In this document: piece after piece, positions 43,779 through 53,196 of the stretch
How positions within the stretch are numbered: position 1 is the first letter of the stretch
Layout: every line of letters begins with the position of its first letter
Source: CAJCJE01 sp036494465
GTDB lineage: Bacteria; Actinomycetota; Actinomycetes; Mycobacteriales; Pseudonocardiaceae
Assembly (NCBI GenBank): GCA_036494465.1
Contig: DASXOJ010000010.1
Location: 97,707 to 161,706 of the forward strand
Reading direction: 5' to 3'
Length of the DNA stretch: 64,000 nt
Translations under genes and position numbers: made by a program
The notes under the pieces: generated by a model
The model's database searches: none
Told to the model about the DNA's origin: nothing
The model's input: only the letters and a program-made list of their open reading frames with translations

Positions 43779-45338
43779 ATGGGATCGGGCGGGACAACGA
43801 CCTGGGACGCTGTCGTGGTCGGCGGAGGGCACAACGGTCTCGTCGCGGCCAACTACCTGGCCAAGGCAGGCAGGTCGGTGCTCATCCTGGAACGCGGCGA
43901 TGCGCTCGGCGGTGCCGCTGTCTCGTTTCGCGCCTTCTCCGGGATCGATGTCCGGTTGTCCCGGTACTCGTATCTGGTGAGCTTGCTGCCCAAGCAGATC
44001 ATCGACGAGTTGAACCTGCCGATCCGGCTGCGCAAACGGGCCATCTCCTCCTACACACCCGTTCCGGACACCGATGACGGCCTGCTGGTCGACACCGCGG
44101 ATCCCACCCGCACCGGCGCCTCCTTCCGCACGGTCACCGGCAACGACACGGATTTCGCTGCCTGGCAGCGCTTCTACGCGCGTACCGAACGTCTCGCCCA
44201 GCGAGTTTTTCCGACCCTGACACAACCGTTGCGCGGCAAGGACGAACTGCGCGCCATCGTCGACGACGACATCGCCTGGCAGGGCCTGTTCGAGCGACCG
44301 ATCAGCGAACTGCTCGGTGCCGAGTTCGCCGACGACCTGGTGCGCGGCGTCGTGCTCACCGACGCGCTGATCGGCACCTTCGCGACCGCGGATGACGAGA
44401 CTCTGAAACAGAACCGCTGCCTGCTCTACCACGTCATCGGCAACATGACCGGCGACTGGGACGTGCCGATCGGCGGTATGGGCGCGGTCACCGGCGCGCT
44501 GATCGACGCGGCGCAGGCGGCTGGCGTGCAGTCCCGCACCGGCGCCACGGTCACCGCGATCGACCCGGACGGCCTGGTTCGCTACACGCAGGACGGCACC
44601 GAGTTCACCGTTGCCGCGCGGCACGTGCTGGCCAACGTCGCGCCCAGCACATTGGCGGCGCTGCTCGGCGAAACCCCCGGCGATGCTCCGGAAGGCGCGC
44701 AGCTCAAGGTGAACATGGTGCTGCGCAGGCTGCCTCGACTGCGCGAGCGCGACCTGGATCCGCGCGACGCGTTCGGCGGCACCTTCCACATCAACGAGAC
44801 CTACGCACAACTCGCCACCGCGCACGACGAAGCCGTAGCCGGATTGATCCCGTCGTTGCCGCCGTGCGAAAGCTACTGCCACTCGCTGACCGATCCGTCG
44901 ATCCTCGGCGCTGCCGAGAACGCGGCGGGCATGCAGACGTTGACCGTGTTCGGTTTGCACATGCCTGCCCGGCTTTTTGGCGCGGACAACGACAAAGCCC
45001 GCGCCGACGCGCTCGCCGCCACGGTTGCCTCGATCAACAGCGTGCTCGCCGAACCCATCGAGGACTGCCTCGCGCTCGACGCCGACGGCCAACCGTGCGT
45101 CGAGGCGAAAACCCCGCTCGACCTCCAGGCCGAACTCGGCCTGCCACAAGGCCATATCTTCCACCAGGATCTAAGCTGGCCGCATGCCCGCTCAGATGAG
45201 CAGATCGGTCGTTGGGGGGTGGAAACCGAGCACGAACGAGTGCTGCTCTGCGGCGCAGGAGCCGCGCGTGGCGGCGGGGTCAGCGGGATACCCGGCCACA
45301 ACGCGGCAATGGCGGTGCTCGCCGCGGCGCGCGATTAG
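43779..45338 (+). CDS. FAD-dependent oxidoreductase, phytoene-desaturase-like
   Basis: A 519-residue flavoprotein with an N-terminal Rossmann motif AVVVGGGHNGLVAANYLAKAG (residues about 11-31) and the second FAD segment LILERGDALGGAA. The C-terminal GxGGxxG-like block is AARGGGVSGIPGHNAAMAVLA. This is the architecture of phytoene-dehydrogenase-related amine oxidoreductases. The substrate is unknown, and no carotenoid genes are nearby. ATG at 43779; the open frame begins 23 codons earlier. Confidence 0.88.
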   Translation: MGSGGTTTWDAVVVGGGHNGLVAANYLAKAGRSVLILERGDALGGAAVSFRAFSGIDVRLSRYSYLVSLLPKQIIDELNLPIRLRKRAISSYTPVPDTDDGLLVDTADPTRTGASFRTVTGNDTDFAAWQRFYARTERLAQRVFPTLTQPLRGKDELRAIVDDDIAWQGLFERPISELLGAEFADDLVRGVVLTDALIGTFATADDETLKQNRCLLYHVIGNMTGDWDVPIGGMGAVTGALIDAAQAAGVQSRTGATVTAIDPDGLVRYTQDGTEFTVAARHVLANVAPSTLAALLGETPGDAPEGAQLKVNMVLRRLPRLRERDLDPRDAFGGTFHINETYAQLATAHDEAVAGLIPSLPPCESYCHSLTDPSILGAAENAAGMQTLTVFGLHMPARLFGADNDKARADALAATVASINSVLAEPIEDCLALDADGQPCVEAKTPLDLQAELGLPQGHIFHQDLSWPHARSDEQIGRWGVETEHERVLLCGAGAARGGGVSGIPGHNAAMAVLAAARD

Positions 45339-45562
45339 ACCGTTTGATGCAAAGCGACTACCTGAGTAGCCGGAAATACCGCCCAGTTATCGGGAAATCC
45401 GGCCCACTATTCGACCAGGTAGATCACAAGAACTTAACTTCGAATCTTTTTCGTTTCGTCGCTTCCCATTCGCACCGCATGGGAGCACCATGCTGGTACG
45501 CCAAAGCTGATCAACGAGACGGGTTAACGACGACCCGATCTCGGCCGGAAGGAATACAGGTC

Positions 45563-47203
45563 ATGACGCAGACCTCAAAGGGCAACAACCAGTCTGGCGG
45601 GTCGGGACAACTCCAGAGAAGTGTCGGTGTGATGGGCTTGACGTTCATCTCACTCGGCTCGATCATCGGATCCGGTTGGTTGCTCGGTGCGCTCACCGCC
45701 GCGAAGTCGGCCGGTGGGGCCTCGATCATCTCCTGGGTGCTCGCCGGTGTGATCCTGGTGTTGCTGGCCCTCGTACACGCCGAACTCGGCTCGGCCTATC
45801 CAGTCGCGGGCGGCACCGCCCGCTATCCCCGGCTCGCCTTCGGCGCGGTCACCGGCTTCACCGCGGGCTGGGTCGCCTGGCTGCAGGCCGTCACCCTGGC
45901 CCCGATCGAGGTCGAGGCGTCCATGGGCTACCTCGACCACAAATGGCACGGGCTGGTCGACGCCAACAGCGGAGCCCTCACCGGAGTCGGACTGGCCATC
46001 TCGGTCGTCCTGATGCTGTTGTTCAGTGTGGTCAACGTGCTCGGTGTCCGGTGGCTGTCCGAGACCAACACCGTCACCGTGGTCTGGAAGATCGCGGTTC
46101 CGGTGCTGACCGTCATCATGCTGATCACCGTCGCGCACCACTTCGGCAACTTCACCGCGGGCGGCGGCTTCGCCCCCTACGGCGCGCACGGCATCTTCGC
46201 CGCGCTGCCGCTCGGTGTGGTGTTCGCGTTGCAGGGTTTCGAGCAGGCCGCCCAACTCGGCGGTGAAGCACGAAATCCGCAGAAGGACCTGCCACGCGCG
46301 ATCATCGGCGCGGTGCTCATCGGCACATTGATCTACCTGGCCCTGGAAGTCGCGTTCGTCGGTTCGCTCAACCCGGCCGACCTGATCAACGGCTGGAGCA
46401 ATCCGGTCGGCAAGGGCGACTTCGGCCCGTACGCCACCCTGGCCACGTCGCTGGGCCTTGGCTGGCTGGCAGTCATCCTCTACATCGACGCGTTCGTCTC
46501 GCCAGCGGGCACCGGCCTGATCTATGTCGGCACCTCGGCTCGGCTGTCCTACGCGTTGGGCCACTCCGGCTACATCCCCAAGCGCTTCGCCAAGCTCAGC
46601 GCGCGCGGCGTGCCGTGGGTGTCCATCCTTTTGTCCTTTGTGGTCGGTCTGATCTGCTTCCTGCCGTTCCCGAGCTGGCAGAGTCTGGTCGGCTTCATCA
46701 CCTCGGCCACGGTCATCATGTACGCGTTCGCGCCGATCACGCTGACCGCGCTGCGCAAGACCGACCCCGACCGGCCGCGCCCCTACCGGCTCGGTGGGGC
46801 GGTGATCATCTCCCCGCTCAGCTTCATCGCGGCCAACGAGATCATCTACTGGTCCGGTTGGGACACCATGTGGAAGCTGCTGCTGGCCATGGTGTTCGGG
46901 TTCGTCGTCTTCGGTCTGTCCTACGCATTCGGCAAGCCGGTCGAGCGCCCGCCGCTGGACCCGAAGTCGCTGATCTGGATGGTGCCGTGGTTCATCGGTC
47001 TCGGCGTGATCTCGTGGCTGGGCCAGTACGGCAACGGCCTGGCCAAGATCCCCGACTGGTGGGACCTTGCCGCCGTCGCGGTGTGGAGCCTGATCGTCTT
47101 CTACGTCGCGGTGTCCATGGCACTGCCGTCCAACCGGGTGGCCAAGGCGCTGGAGCAGGAGAAGGAGGAGCTGGAAACGGCTCCGGAGCTCACCACCGCC
47201 TGA
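45563..47203 (+). CDS. APC-family amino-acid permease
   Basis: A 546-residue membrane transporter with about twelve to fourteen helices. It carries the APC start VGVMGLTFISLGSIIGSGWLLGA (about 18-40) and the consensus FALQGFEQAAQLGGEARNPQKDLPRAI near 220. It probably imports amino acids with protons, close in style to aspartate/glutamate symporters. The ATG at 45563 with GGAAGGA upstream; a longer open frame precedes it without family similarity. The 224-bp leader contains a small inverted repeat GCATGG...CCATGC (45477-45493). Confidence 0.9.
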   Translation: MTQTSKGNNQSGGSGQLQRSVGVMGLTFISLGSIIGSGWLLGALTAAKSAGGASIISWVLAGVILVLLALVHAELGSAYPVAGGTARYPRLAFGAVTGFTAGWVAWLQAVTLAPIEVEASMGYLDHKWHGLVDANSGALTGVGLAISVVLMLLFSVVNVLGVRWLSETNTVTVVWKIAVPVLTVIMLITVAHHFGNFTAGGGFAPYGAHGIFAALPLGVVFALQGFEQAAQLGGEARNPQKDLPRAIIGAVLIGTLIYLALEVAFVGSLNPADLINGWSNPVGKGDFGPYATLATSLGLGWLAVILYIDAFVSPAGTGLIYVGTSARLSYALGHSGYIPKRFAKLSARGVPWVSILLSFVVGLICFLPFPSWQSLVGFITSATVIMYAFAPITLTALRKTDPDRPRPYRLGGAVIISPLSFIAANEIIYWSGWDTMWKLLLAMVFGFVVFGLSYAFGKPVERPPLDPKSLIWMVPWFIGLGVISWLGQYGNGLAKIPDWWDLAAVAVWSLIVFYVAVSMALPSNRVAKALEQEKEELETAPELTTA

Positions 47204-47329
47204 GTTCGGCCAGTGTGACGGCCGGTGTGCGAACCTTCGCGCACCGGCCGTTTCGCGTCCGGGAACAGCCGGGAATGCTATGTTGTTGACGCCGACTACG
47301 AGCGTCTGCAACGAAGAAGGAGCAATCCG

Positions 47330-47764
47330 ATGTCGAACCCGGTTACGCCAACGGACAGCCCGGTCGATTGGGTCAACGACCACATCAAGCAGTACCTGGA
47401 GTCCGACGGCGCCGAAGGCTACGACTGGCGGGGCACCGAAATCCTGCTGCTGACCACGACCGGCCGCCGCTCCGGCACGCCGAGGCGCACCGCGCTGATC
47501 CACCGCCTCATCGACGGCAACTACGTGATCGTCGCGTCCAAGGGTGGCGCGGAGAAGCACCCGCTGTGGTACCTGAACCTGGAGGCGAACCCCGAGGTCA
47601 CCGTCCGGGTCAAGGACAAGGAGTTCGCCGCGGTGGCGCGCACTGCGGAAGGCGAGGAGCGCACCCGCCTCTGGAACCTGCTCACCGAGGTCTGGCCGGA
47701 CTACAACGACTACCAGACCAAGACCGACCGGCAGATTCCGGTAGTCGTCCTCGAACCCCGCTGA
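47330..47764 (+). CDS. Deazaflavin (F420)-dependent nitroreductase-family protein
   Basis: A 144-residue split-barrel protein of the DDN family. The family blocks are ILLLTTTGRRSGTPRRTALIHRLIDG (about 38-63), IVASKGGAEKHPLWYLNLEANPEVTV (about 66-91) and a conserved C-terminal arginine-rich helix. These bind F420 (some bind FMN or heme) and reduce small molecules or quinones. The ATG at 47330 has AAGAAGGAG 9 nt upstream. It stands alone before the convergent xyl operon. Confidence 0.92.
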   Translation: MSNPVTPTDSPVDWVNDHIKQYLESDGAEGYDWRGTEILLLTTTGRRSGTPRRTALIHRLIDGNYVIVASKGGAEKHPLWYLNLEANPEVTVRVKDKEFAAVARTAEGEERTRLWNLLTEVWPDYNDYQTKTDRQIPVVVLEPR

Positions 47765-47770
47765 CACCCG

Positions 47771-49204
47771 CTACGGGCCCGTGACCAGCCGGTCCAGCAC
47801 CTGGTCGCGGGCCTGCGCGTAGCGCTCGCGTACCCAGCGCGCGCCATCGCCCTGCGCCTGGTGCGTCGCGTACCGCGCGGCCGACCACTGCGGCGGCTCC
47901 GGCTGACCGGACAACGCCCACGCCGCCTGCCGCGCAGCCCCGTCGGCCACGTACTCGCCAGGCGGCGGAATGACGACCGGCCGCCCGAAGATCGTCGGCG
48001 CGATCCGCCCGACCGCCTCCGACCGCGCCCCGCCGCCGACCAGCAGAATCCGGTTCACGACCACACCCTGCTCGATCAGCGCGTCGAGTCCGTCGGCCAG
48101 CCCGCACAACATGCCCTCGACCGCAGCGCGCGCCAGGTGCGCCGCGCTCATCGTGCGCATGGTCAACCCATGCAGCGATCCGGTCGCCTCCGGCTTGTCC
48201 GGGGTCCGCTCGCCCTCCAGGTAGGGCACCATGACCAGTCCGTCCGCGCCGGAGGGCGCCTGCAACGCCAACTCGCTGAACTGTGCCGCGTCCACCCGCA
48301 ACAACCGGGCGGTCGTGTCCAGCACTCGCGCCGCGTTCAACGTGCACACCAGCGGGAGGAACCGCCCGGTAGCGTCCGCGAACCCGGCGACCGCGCCACT
48401 GGCGTCCGCAGTGGCCTGCTCCGCGACCGCGAACACCGTGCCCGACGTGCCGATCGACACCAGCACGTCGCCCGACCGCAGCGCAACGCCCAACGCGGCG
48501 GCAGCGTTATCGCCGGCCCCCACCCCGAGCACCACGCCATTACCGGTCGTCCCGGCCCGCTGCCGGGGCCCCAACACCGCAGGCAGCACCGCATCGTGCC
48601 CGAGCGCGGTCTTCAGCAGGTCGTGCCGATAACTGTTGGTAGCAGGGGAGTAGTACCCGGTCCCGCTGGCGTCGCTACGGTCAGTGGTAGTCGCCTCGAT
48701 CCCGCGCGCCCCCGCCAACCGCCAGGTCAACCAGTCATGCGGCAACACAACAGCGGCCGTGCGCGCGGCGGCGTCCGGCTCGTGCTCAGCCAGCCACCGC
48801 AACTTGCTCACGGTGAACGAAGCCAGCGGCACACTCCCCACCGCGCTCGCCCACTGTGCCCGCCCATCCGGACCGGCCTCCGCAACGAGGTCGTCGGCAG
48901 CCTTCGCGGACCGAGTGTCGTTCCACAGCAGGGCGGGCCGAACCACCTCGCCCCGCTCGTCGAGACAGACCATCCCGTGCTGCTGAGCGGCAACCGACAC
49001 CGCCGACACGTCGGCAAGGCCACCGGCCTCCGTCAGCGCCACATCCAGAGCCTCGGCCCACGCACCAGGCGCCACCTCGGTACCGCCCGGATGCGCGGCC
49101 CGCCCCTCCCGCACCAACTCGCCGGTGTCCGCGTCCCGGACGACCACCTTGCACGACTGGGTCGACGAGTCGATCCCGGCCACCAGCTTCCGCGTCATGC
49201 TCAC
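47771..49204 (-). CDS. xylB: Xylulokinase
   Basis: Phosphorylates D-xylulose to xylulose 5-phosphate, feeding the pentose-phosphate pathway. The 477-residue FGGY-family kinase has the N-terminal ATP/substrate motif VAGIDSSTQSCKVVV (about 8-22) and VAAQQHGMVCLD. The C-terminal family block is NRILLVGGGARSEAVGRI near 390. The GTG start overlaps the xylA stop by 4 nt (GTGA). It is second in the xylA-xylB operon. Confidence 0.96.
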   Translation of the reverse strand: MSMTRKLVAGIDSSTQSCKVVVRDADTGELVREGRAAHPGGTEVAPGAWAEALDVALTEAGGLADVSAVSVAAQQHGMVCLDERGEVVRPALLWNDTRSAKAADDLVAEAGPDGRAQWASAVGSVPLASFTVSKLRWLAEHEPDAAARTAAVVLPHDWLTWRLAGARGIEATTTDRSDASGTGYYSPATNSYRHDLLKTALGHDAVLPAVLGPRQRAGTTGNGVVLGVGAGDNAAAALGVALRSGDVLVSIGTSGTVFAVAEQATADASGAVAGFADATGRFLPLVCTLNAARVLDTTARLLRVDAAQFSELALQAPSGADGLVMVPYLEGERTPDKPEATGSLHGLTMRTMSAAHLARAAVEGMLCGLADGLDALIEQGVVVNRILLVGGGARSEAVGRIAPTIFGRPVVIPPPGEYVADGAARQAAWALSGQPEPPQWSAARYATHQAQGDGARWVRERYAQARDQVLDRLVTGP

Positions 49205-50379
49205 TGATTCTGGTCAGCGCCCAGCAGATGCTCAAGCGCCAACTGGTTCAGCCGCACGAAGCCATAGCCACGCTCCGCAACCGAGTCCGGGTCAAAGTCC
49301 TCGAAAGAAGACCGATCGGCGAGCAGATCCGCGGCCGATTCGCCCTCGTCGAGGGTCGGCACGGACAACTCCGGCACCCGCGACGCGGCCAACGCCTCCT
49401 GCACCCGGGGGTCCGCGCGGAACGCGGCAGCCCGCTCGCGCAGCAACAGGTACGTGCGCATGTTCGCGGCGGCGCTGGCCCACACCCCGTCGCTGTCCTC
49501 GGTGCGCAGCGGCTTGTAGTCGAAGTGCCGAGGCCCCTCGTACCCACCCTGCTCCAGCAAGTCGACCAGGAAGAACGCGGAGAGCAGATCCCCGTGTCCG
49601 AAAACCAGATCCTGGTCATATTTCGGACCACGCTGGCCGTTGAGGTCGATGTGGAACAGCTTGCCGTGCCACAATGCCTGCCCGATGCCGTGCACGAAGT
49701 TCAGCCCGGCCATCTGTTCGTGCCCGACCTCCGGGTTGAGCCCGACCATGTCCTTGTGCTGCAAGGCGGAAATGAACGCCAGCGCATGCCCGACGGTCGG
49801 CAGCAGGATGTCGCCGCGCGGCTCGTTCGGCTTGGGCTCCAACGCGAACCGCAGCCCGTAGCCCTGGTCGATCGAGTACTGCGCGAGCGTGTCGATCGCC
49901 TCCGCGTACCGGTCGAACGCCGCCCGCACGTCCTTGCCCGCGTCGGTCTCCGACCCTTCGCGGCCGCCCCAGAACACGTACGTCTCGGCGCCCAGTTCCG
50001 CGGCAAGTTCGAGATTCCGCATCACCTTGCGCAGCGCGAACCGACGCACCACGCGGTCGTTGCTGGTGAACGCGCCATCGCGGAACACCGGATGAGTGAA
50101 GAGATTCGTCGTCGCCATCGGCACCTTGATGCCGGTCTCGTCCAACGCCTTGCGGAACCGCCCGATGTGGTTGGCCCGCGACGCGTCATCGCTGCCGAAC
50201 GGAATCAGGTCCTCGTCGTGAAACGACACCCCCCAGGCGCCCAGTTCCGCGAGCCGGTGCACGGACTCCACCGGGTCGAGCGGCGCGCGGGTCGGATCGC
50301 CGAACGGGTCCTGCGCCCGCCAACCCACGGTCCACAGGCCGAAGCTGAACTTGTCCTCGGGAACGGGCTGCCCGGCCAC
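49201..50379 (-). CDS. xylA: Xylose isomerase
   Basis: Interconverts D-xylose and D-xylulose using two divalent metals. The 392-residue actinobacterial (class I) enzyme has FSFGLWTVGW near the N-terminus and YVFWGGREGSET near 135. Metal ligands lie in ALEPKPNEPRGD (near 180), NPEVGHEQMAG (near 215) and FHIDLNGQRGPKYDQD (near 245). The GTG at 50379 has AAGGAGGA 7 nt upstream; the frame is open 21 codons earlier across the operator. Confidence 0.97.
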   Translation of the reverse strand: MAGQPVPEDKFSFGLWTVGWRAQDPFGDPTRAPLDPVESVHRLAELGAWGVSFHDEDLIPFGSDDASRANHIGRFRKALDETGIKVPMATTNLFTHPVFRDGAFTSNDRVVRRFALRKVMRNLELAAELGAETYVFWGGREGSETDAGKDVRAAFDRYAEAIDTLAQYSIDQGYGLRFALEPKPNEPRGDILLPTVGHALAFISALQHKDMVGLNPEVGHEQMAGLNFVHGIGQALWHGKLFHIDLNGQRGPKYDQDLVFGHGDLLSAFFLVDLLEQGGYEGPRHFDYKPLRTEDSDGVWASAAANMRTYLLLRERAAAFRADPRVQEALAASRVPELSVPTLDEGESAADLLADRSSFEDFDPDSVAERGYGFVRLNQLALEHLLGADQNQ

Positions 50380-50398
50380 GGGGTCCTCCTTGCGGTTA

Positions 50399-50419
50399 TT
50401 AGTTTGGGTCCTAAACTTA
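50399..50419. promoter_or_regulatory. XylR-type operator upstream of xylA
   Basis: AGTTTGGGTCCTAAACT at 50401-50417 is a 17-bp near-palindrome with one mismatched pair, flanked by TT and TA. This AGTTT-N7-AAACT form is the pattern recognised by ROK-family xylose repressors, whose gene diverges 60 bp away. Confidence 0.8.
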
Positions 50420-50478
50420 AAAGCCGAACCCGCCATCGTCAAGGATTTGATTCACCCACTGAACTAGGATCCAGGCCC

Positions 50479-51702
50479 ATGCCGCACGCCCAACCGGCCG
50501 GCGCCCACACCGTGCGCAGGCACAACACCGGCCTCGTCCTCGGCGCCATCGCCGAAGCAGGCCCGGTGTCCCGCGCGACCGTCGCCGCGCGCACCGGCCT
50601 GACCAAGGCCACGGTGTCCAGTGTGGTCGAAGCCATGATCGGCGCCGACCTGGTCGCCGAAACCGGTCAGGAGCAACGATCCGGACGAGGCAGGCGCGGC
50701 ACCGAGCTCACCCTGTCCCCGCACGGCATGCACGGCCTCGGCGTCGAAATAGGCGTCGACTACCTGGCCACGTGTCTGGTCGACCTCACCGGCGAAGTAC
50801 GCAAACGTCGCATCCGAGGCGGCGACAACCGCAACCGCTCGGTCACCGCCGTCCTCGGCCGCCTGGCCACCCTCCTCCGCACCACCCTCGCCGACGCCGA
50901 CGCACTCGGCGTCCCGGTCGGCGGCCTCGGCCTGGCCGTCCCCGGCCTCGTCGAACCAGCGGCAGGCTTGCTGCGGACCGCGCCCAACCTCGGCTGGCGC
51001 GAAGTGGACCTCAACACCGAACTCCGCGCCCGGGTAGACCTCGACGATCGTCCACTGATCCTCGGCAACGAAGCGAACTTCGCCGCGCTTGCCGAACTCT
51101 GGTCAGCCGATGACCTGCGCGACTTCATCTGCGTATCCGGCGAAATCGGCATCGGCGCGGGCATCATCATCGGCGGCGAACTGTTCGAAGGCGTCCGCGG
51201 CTTCAGCGGCGAAATCGGCCACCTGGCCGTCGATCCGAACGGCCCCCGCTGCTCGTGCGGCGCACAAGGCTGCCTGGAGCAGCTGGCCAGCGTCGAATCC
51301 ATTCTGCGCGCCGTCGGCCTCTGGTCCTCCGACGCCGTCGACCCCGCGTCCGTCGAAGCCCTCCTCGACCGCCTCAGCGCCGCCCGCCCTGCCACCGTCC
51401 GCGCGGTAGCCCAAGCAGGTCACTGGCTCGGTACGGCGCTCGCCGGCGTCGTCAACGTGCTCGACGTCCCCACCATCATCCTCGGTGGCCGCTACGCCAC
51501 CCTCCAACCCTGGCTCGCCGAGCCCATCACCGCCGAACTCACCACCCGCGTCCTCGCCGCCACCTGGCACCCTGTCCGCGTCCTCGCCTCCACCGTCGGC
51601 CCCTACGCGGCGGTGCGTGGCGCGGCAACCGCCGTTGTCCGCGCCATCCGCACCGACCCCACCCGCTTCGTGCCCGCCCTCGTCAGTTCCGGCGTCGCGT
51701 GA
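50479..51702 (+). CDS. xylR: ROK-family transcriptional repressor (XylR-type)
   Basis: A 407-residue regulator with an N-terminal winged helix (GPVSRATVAARTGLTKATVSSVVEAMIGADLV, about 27-58) and a ROK sugar-kinase-like domain. The domain includes LPL-type nucleotide loops (GLAVPGLVEPAAG) and the zinc-binding CSCGAQGCLEQL near 260. It should repress xylA-xylB from the operator in the intergenic space and respond to xylose. Assignment as xylose repressor rests on the divergent xyl genes. ATG at 50479. Confidence 0.92.
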   Translation: MPHAQPAGAHTVRRHNTGLVLGAIAEAGPVSRATVAARTGLTKATVSSVVEAMIGADLVAETGQEQRSGRGRRGTELTLSPHGMHGLGVEIGVDYLATCLVDLTGEVRKRRIRGGDNRNRSVTAVLGRLATLLRTTLADADALGVPVGGLGLAVPGLVEPAAGLLRTAPNLGWREVDLNTELRARVDLDDRPLILGNEANFAALAELWSADDLRDFICVSGEIGIGAGIIIGGELFEGVRGFSGEIGHLAVDPNGPRCSCGAQGCLEQLASVESILRAVGLWSSDAVDPASVEALLDRLSAARPATVRAVAQAGHWLGTALAGVVNVLDVPTIILGGRYATLQPWLAEPITAELTTRVLAATWHPVRVLASTVGPYAAVRGAATAVVRAIRTDPTRFVPALVSSGVA

Positions 51703-51769
51703 CCAGTGCGCGGAAACCCGAATCGCGTTTCGAATGGCCGGGTGATGCGAACCGGCCCATGATTCCTGG

Positions 51770-52453
51770 GTGACCGCGACCACCAACGCCGAGACGTCGA
51801 TCGCGATGACCGCGGCCCGGTGGTGGCAGGCGGTCATCGCGGTGGTGATCGCCGCATCGCTCGTCATCCAACTGGCACTGCTCGTCGAGGGTGGCGCCGA
51901 CGCCAACTCGGGTCAGTCCGGCGCCTCGGTGCGGCTCGGCGTGCGATTGTGGCGGCTGTTCAGCTACTTCACGATCCAGAGCAACCTGATCGTGCTCGCC
52001 GCGGCCATCGTCGTGGTGCTCAGTCCGCTGCGCGACGGGCCGATCTGGCGCGTGGTCCGGCTCGACGCCCTGATCGGTATCACGATCACCGGGCTCGTGT
52101 ACGCGATCGTCCTTGCGCCGCAGGTACACCTGACCGGCGCGGCACTCGTCGCGACGATCGGCTTCCACTACATCTCCCCGTGGGCGGCGGTACTCGCCTG
52201 GCTCGTGTTCGGGCCGAGGCCGAGGATGACGTGGCTGACCGTGCTGGGCGCGTTCGTCTGGCCCGTGCTGTGGCTGGTCTACATCTTCGTGCAGGGTGCG
52301 TTCACCCGCTGGTACCCGTATCCGTTCCTCGACGTCACCAAGCTGGGTTTCGCCGCTGCGCTGCGGAATGCGCTGTTCGTCCTCGTGATCGGCGTGGTGC
52401 TGGCGTGCGTCGCCAAGGTGCTCGATCGCGTCCTGCATTCGCTGCTGCGGTAA
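51770..52453 (+). CDS. Pr6Pr-type six-helix membrane protein
   Basis: A 227-residue membrane protein with about six helices, of the FAR-17a/AIG1-like Pr6Pr group found in actinomycetes. Family marks are LWRLFSYFTIQSNLIVL near residue 62, VATIGFHYISPWAAVLAWLVFGPRP near 125, and FTRWYPYPFLDVTK near 185. Function is not known. The start is a GTG 67 bp after xylR stops. The stop codon is embedded in a strong stem-loop. Confidence 0.85.
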   Translation: MTATTNAETSIAMTAARWWQAVIAVVIAASLVIQLALLVEGGADANSGQSGASVRLGVRLWRLFSYFTIQSNLIVLAAAIVVVLSPLRDGPIWRVVRLDALIGITITGLVYAIVLAPQVHLTGAALVATIGFHYISPWAAVLAWLVFGPRPRMTWLTVLGAFVWPVLWLVYIFVQGAFTRWYPYPFLDVTKLGFAAALRNALFVLVIGVVLACVAKVLDRVLHSLLR

Positions 52454-52474
52454 CCAGGTGGTTACCGCAGCAGC
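52441..52474. terminator. Stem-loop terminator spanning the Pr6Pr stop
   Basis: Perfect 15-bp arms GCTGCTGCGGTAACC and GGTTACCGCAGCAGC with a 4-nt loop lie between convergent genes; the stop codon lies within the structure. Confidence 0.85.
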
Positions 52475-52492
52475 CTGCGCGGTGTGGTCGAA

Positions 52493-53041
52493 TCAGTAGG
52501 GGGCATTCACGTAGTAGTTGCCGCAGCCACCCACCGGCCCGTTCAACTCGGTGCCGTTCGCGTAGTTGTGCAGCGAGCCCCACTGGACGCACAGCGTGGG
52601 GATCGGAACGGGTCCGACCTCGAGCTCGGCTCCCGCGCGCCACCAGCGGTCCTGACCGGGGAGGTCGTAGCCGTCGGCGCTGGCCCCTTCCACGTTCTGC
52701 GGACCGTGCACGGAGGAGGCATTGCCGTACTCCGTGCTGGCTTCGAGAGCAGGCGAGCCGGTGGCGACGGAGACCCAGACATTCGCATAGGCGGGGTTCG
52801 ACTGGAACCCGGCCGACCACTGCCAGTGCGCCATCACTTTGTGGTAGTTCGCGTCGCCGATGCAGATGTCGAACTGCTGCTCGATCTCGCCTGCCTTGAC
52901 GCCCTGGTAGTAGTAGTCGCCGGGCTGTCCGACGTCGATCACGCAGCCTGCGGCGGGGCCCGCGTGTGCGGCGGCAGGGGTGAGTGTGCAGAGCGCTGCG
53001 GCTCCGGTGAGAGCGATGGCAGCCAGAACGGTTCTCATCAT
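52493..53041 (-). CDS. Secreted protein of unknown function
   Basis: A 182-residue exported protein with a signal peptide (MMRTVLAAIALTGAAALCTLTPAAAHA). The mature domain is rich in aromatics and cysteines (AAGCVIDVGQPGDYYYQG, FDICIGDANYHKVMAHWQW, IPTLCVQWGSLHNYANG, GGCGNYYVNAPY). Four cysteines could form two disulphides. No family is recognised. Two adjacent ATGs (53041 and 53038) follow GGAAGG. It is divergent from the SARP-type regulator, whose start is 155 bp away. Confidence 0.75.
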   Translation of the reverse strand: MMRTVLAAIALTGAAALCTLTPAAAHAGPAAGCVIDVGQPGDYYYQGVKAGEIEQQFDICIGDANYHKVMAHWQWSAGFQSNPAYANVWVSVATGSPALEASTEYGNASSVHGPQNVEGASADGYDLPGQDRWWRAGAELEVGPVPIPTLCVQWGSLHNYANGTELNGPVGGCGNYYVNAPY

Positions 53042-53196
53042 GGGCGACCTTCCGGTGCTGATGAACACGGACGATGTGTGATCACGTGGATCCGCTTCGG
53101 AGACGCTATGGACACGGATCCTTTGGCCGTCCTAGATTTGTCCTACTGCGAGCCCGGCCGGGGGGCCGGCACTGATCGCACCGTTCCGGGGGGAAC

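Noticed and set aside
45477..45493. GCATGG-N5-CCATGC inverted repeat before the permease gene
   Set aside because: Six-base arms in a 224-bp leader are expected by chance; no riboswitch-like structure seen around it.
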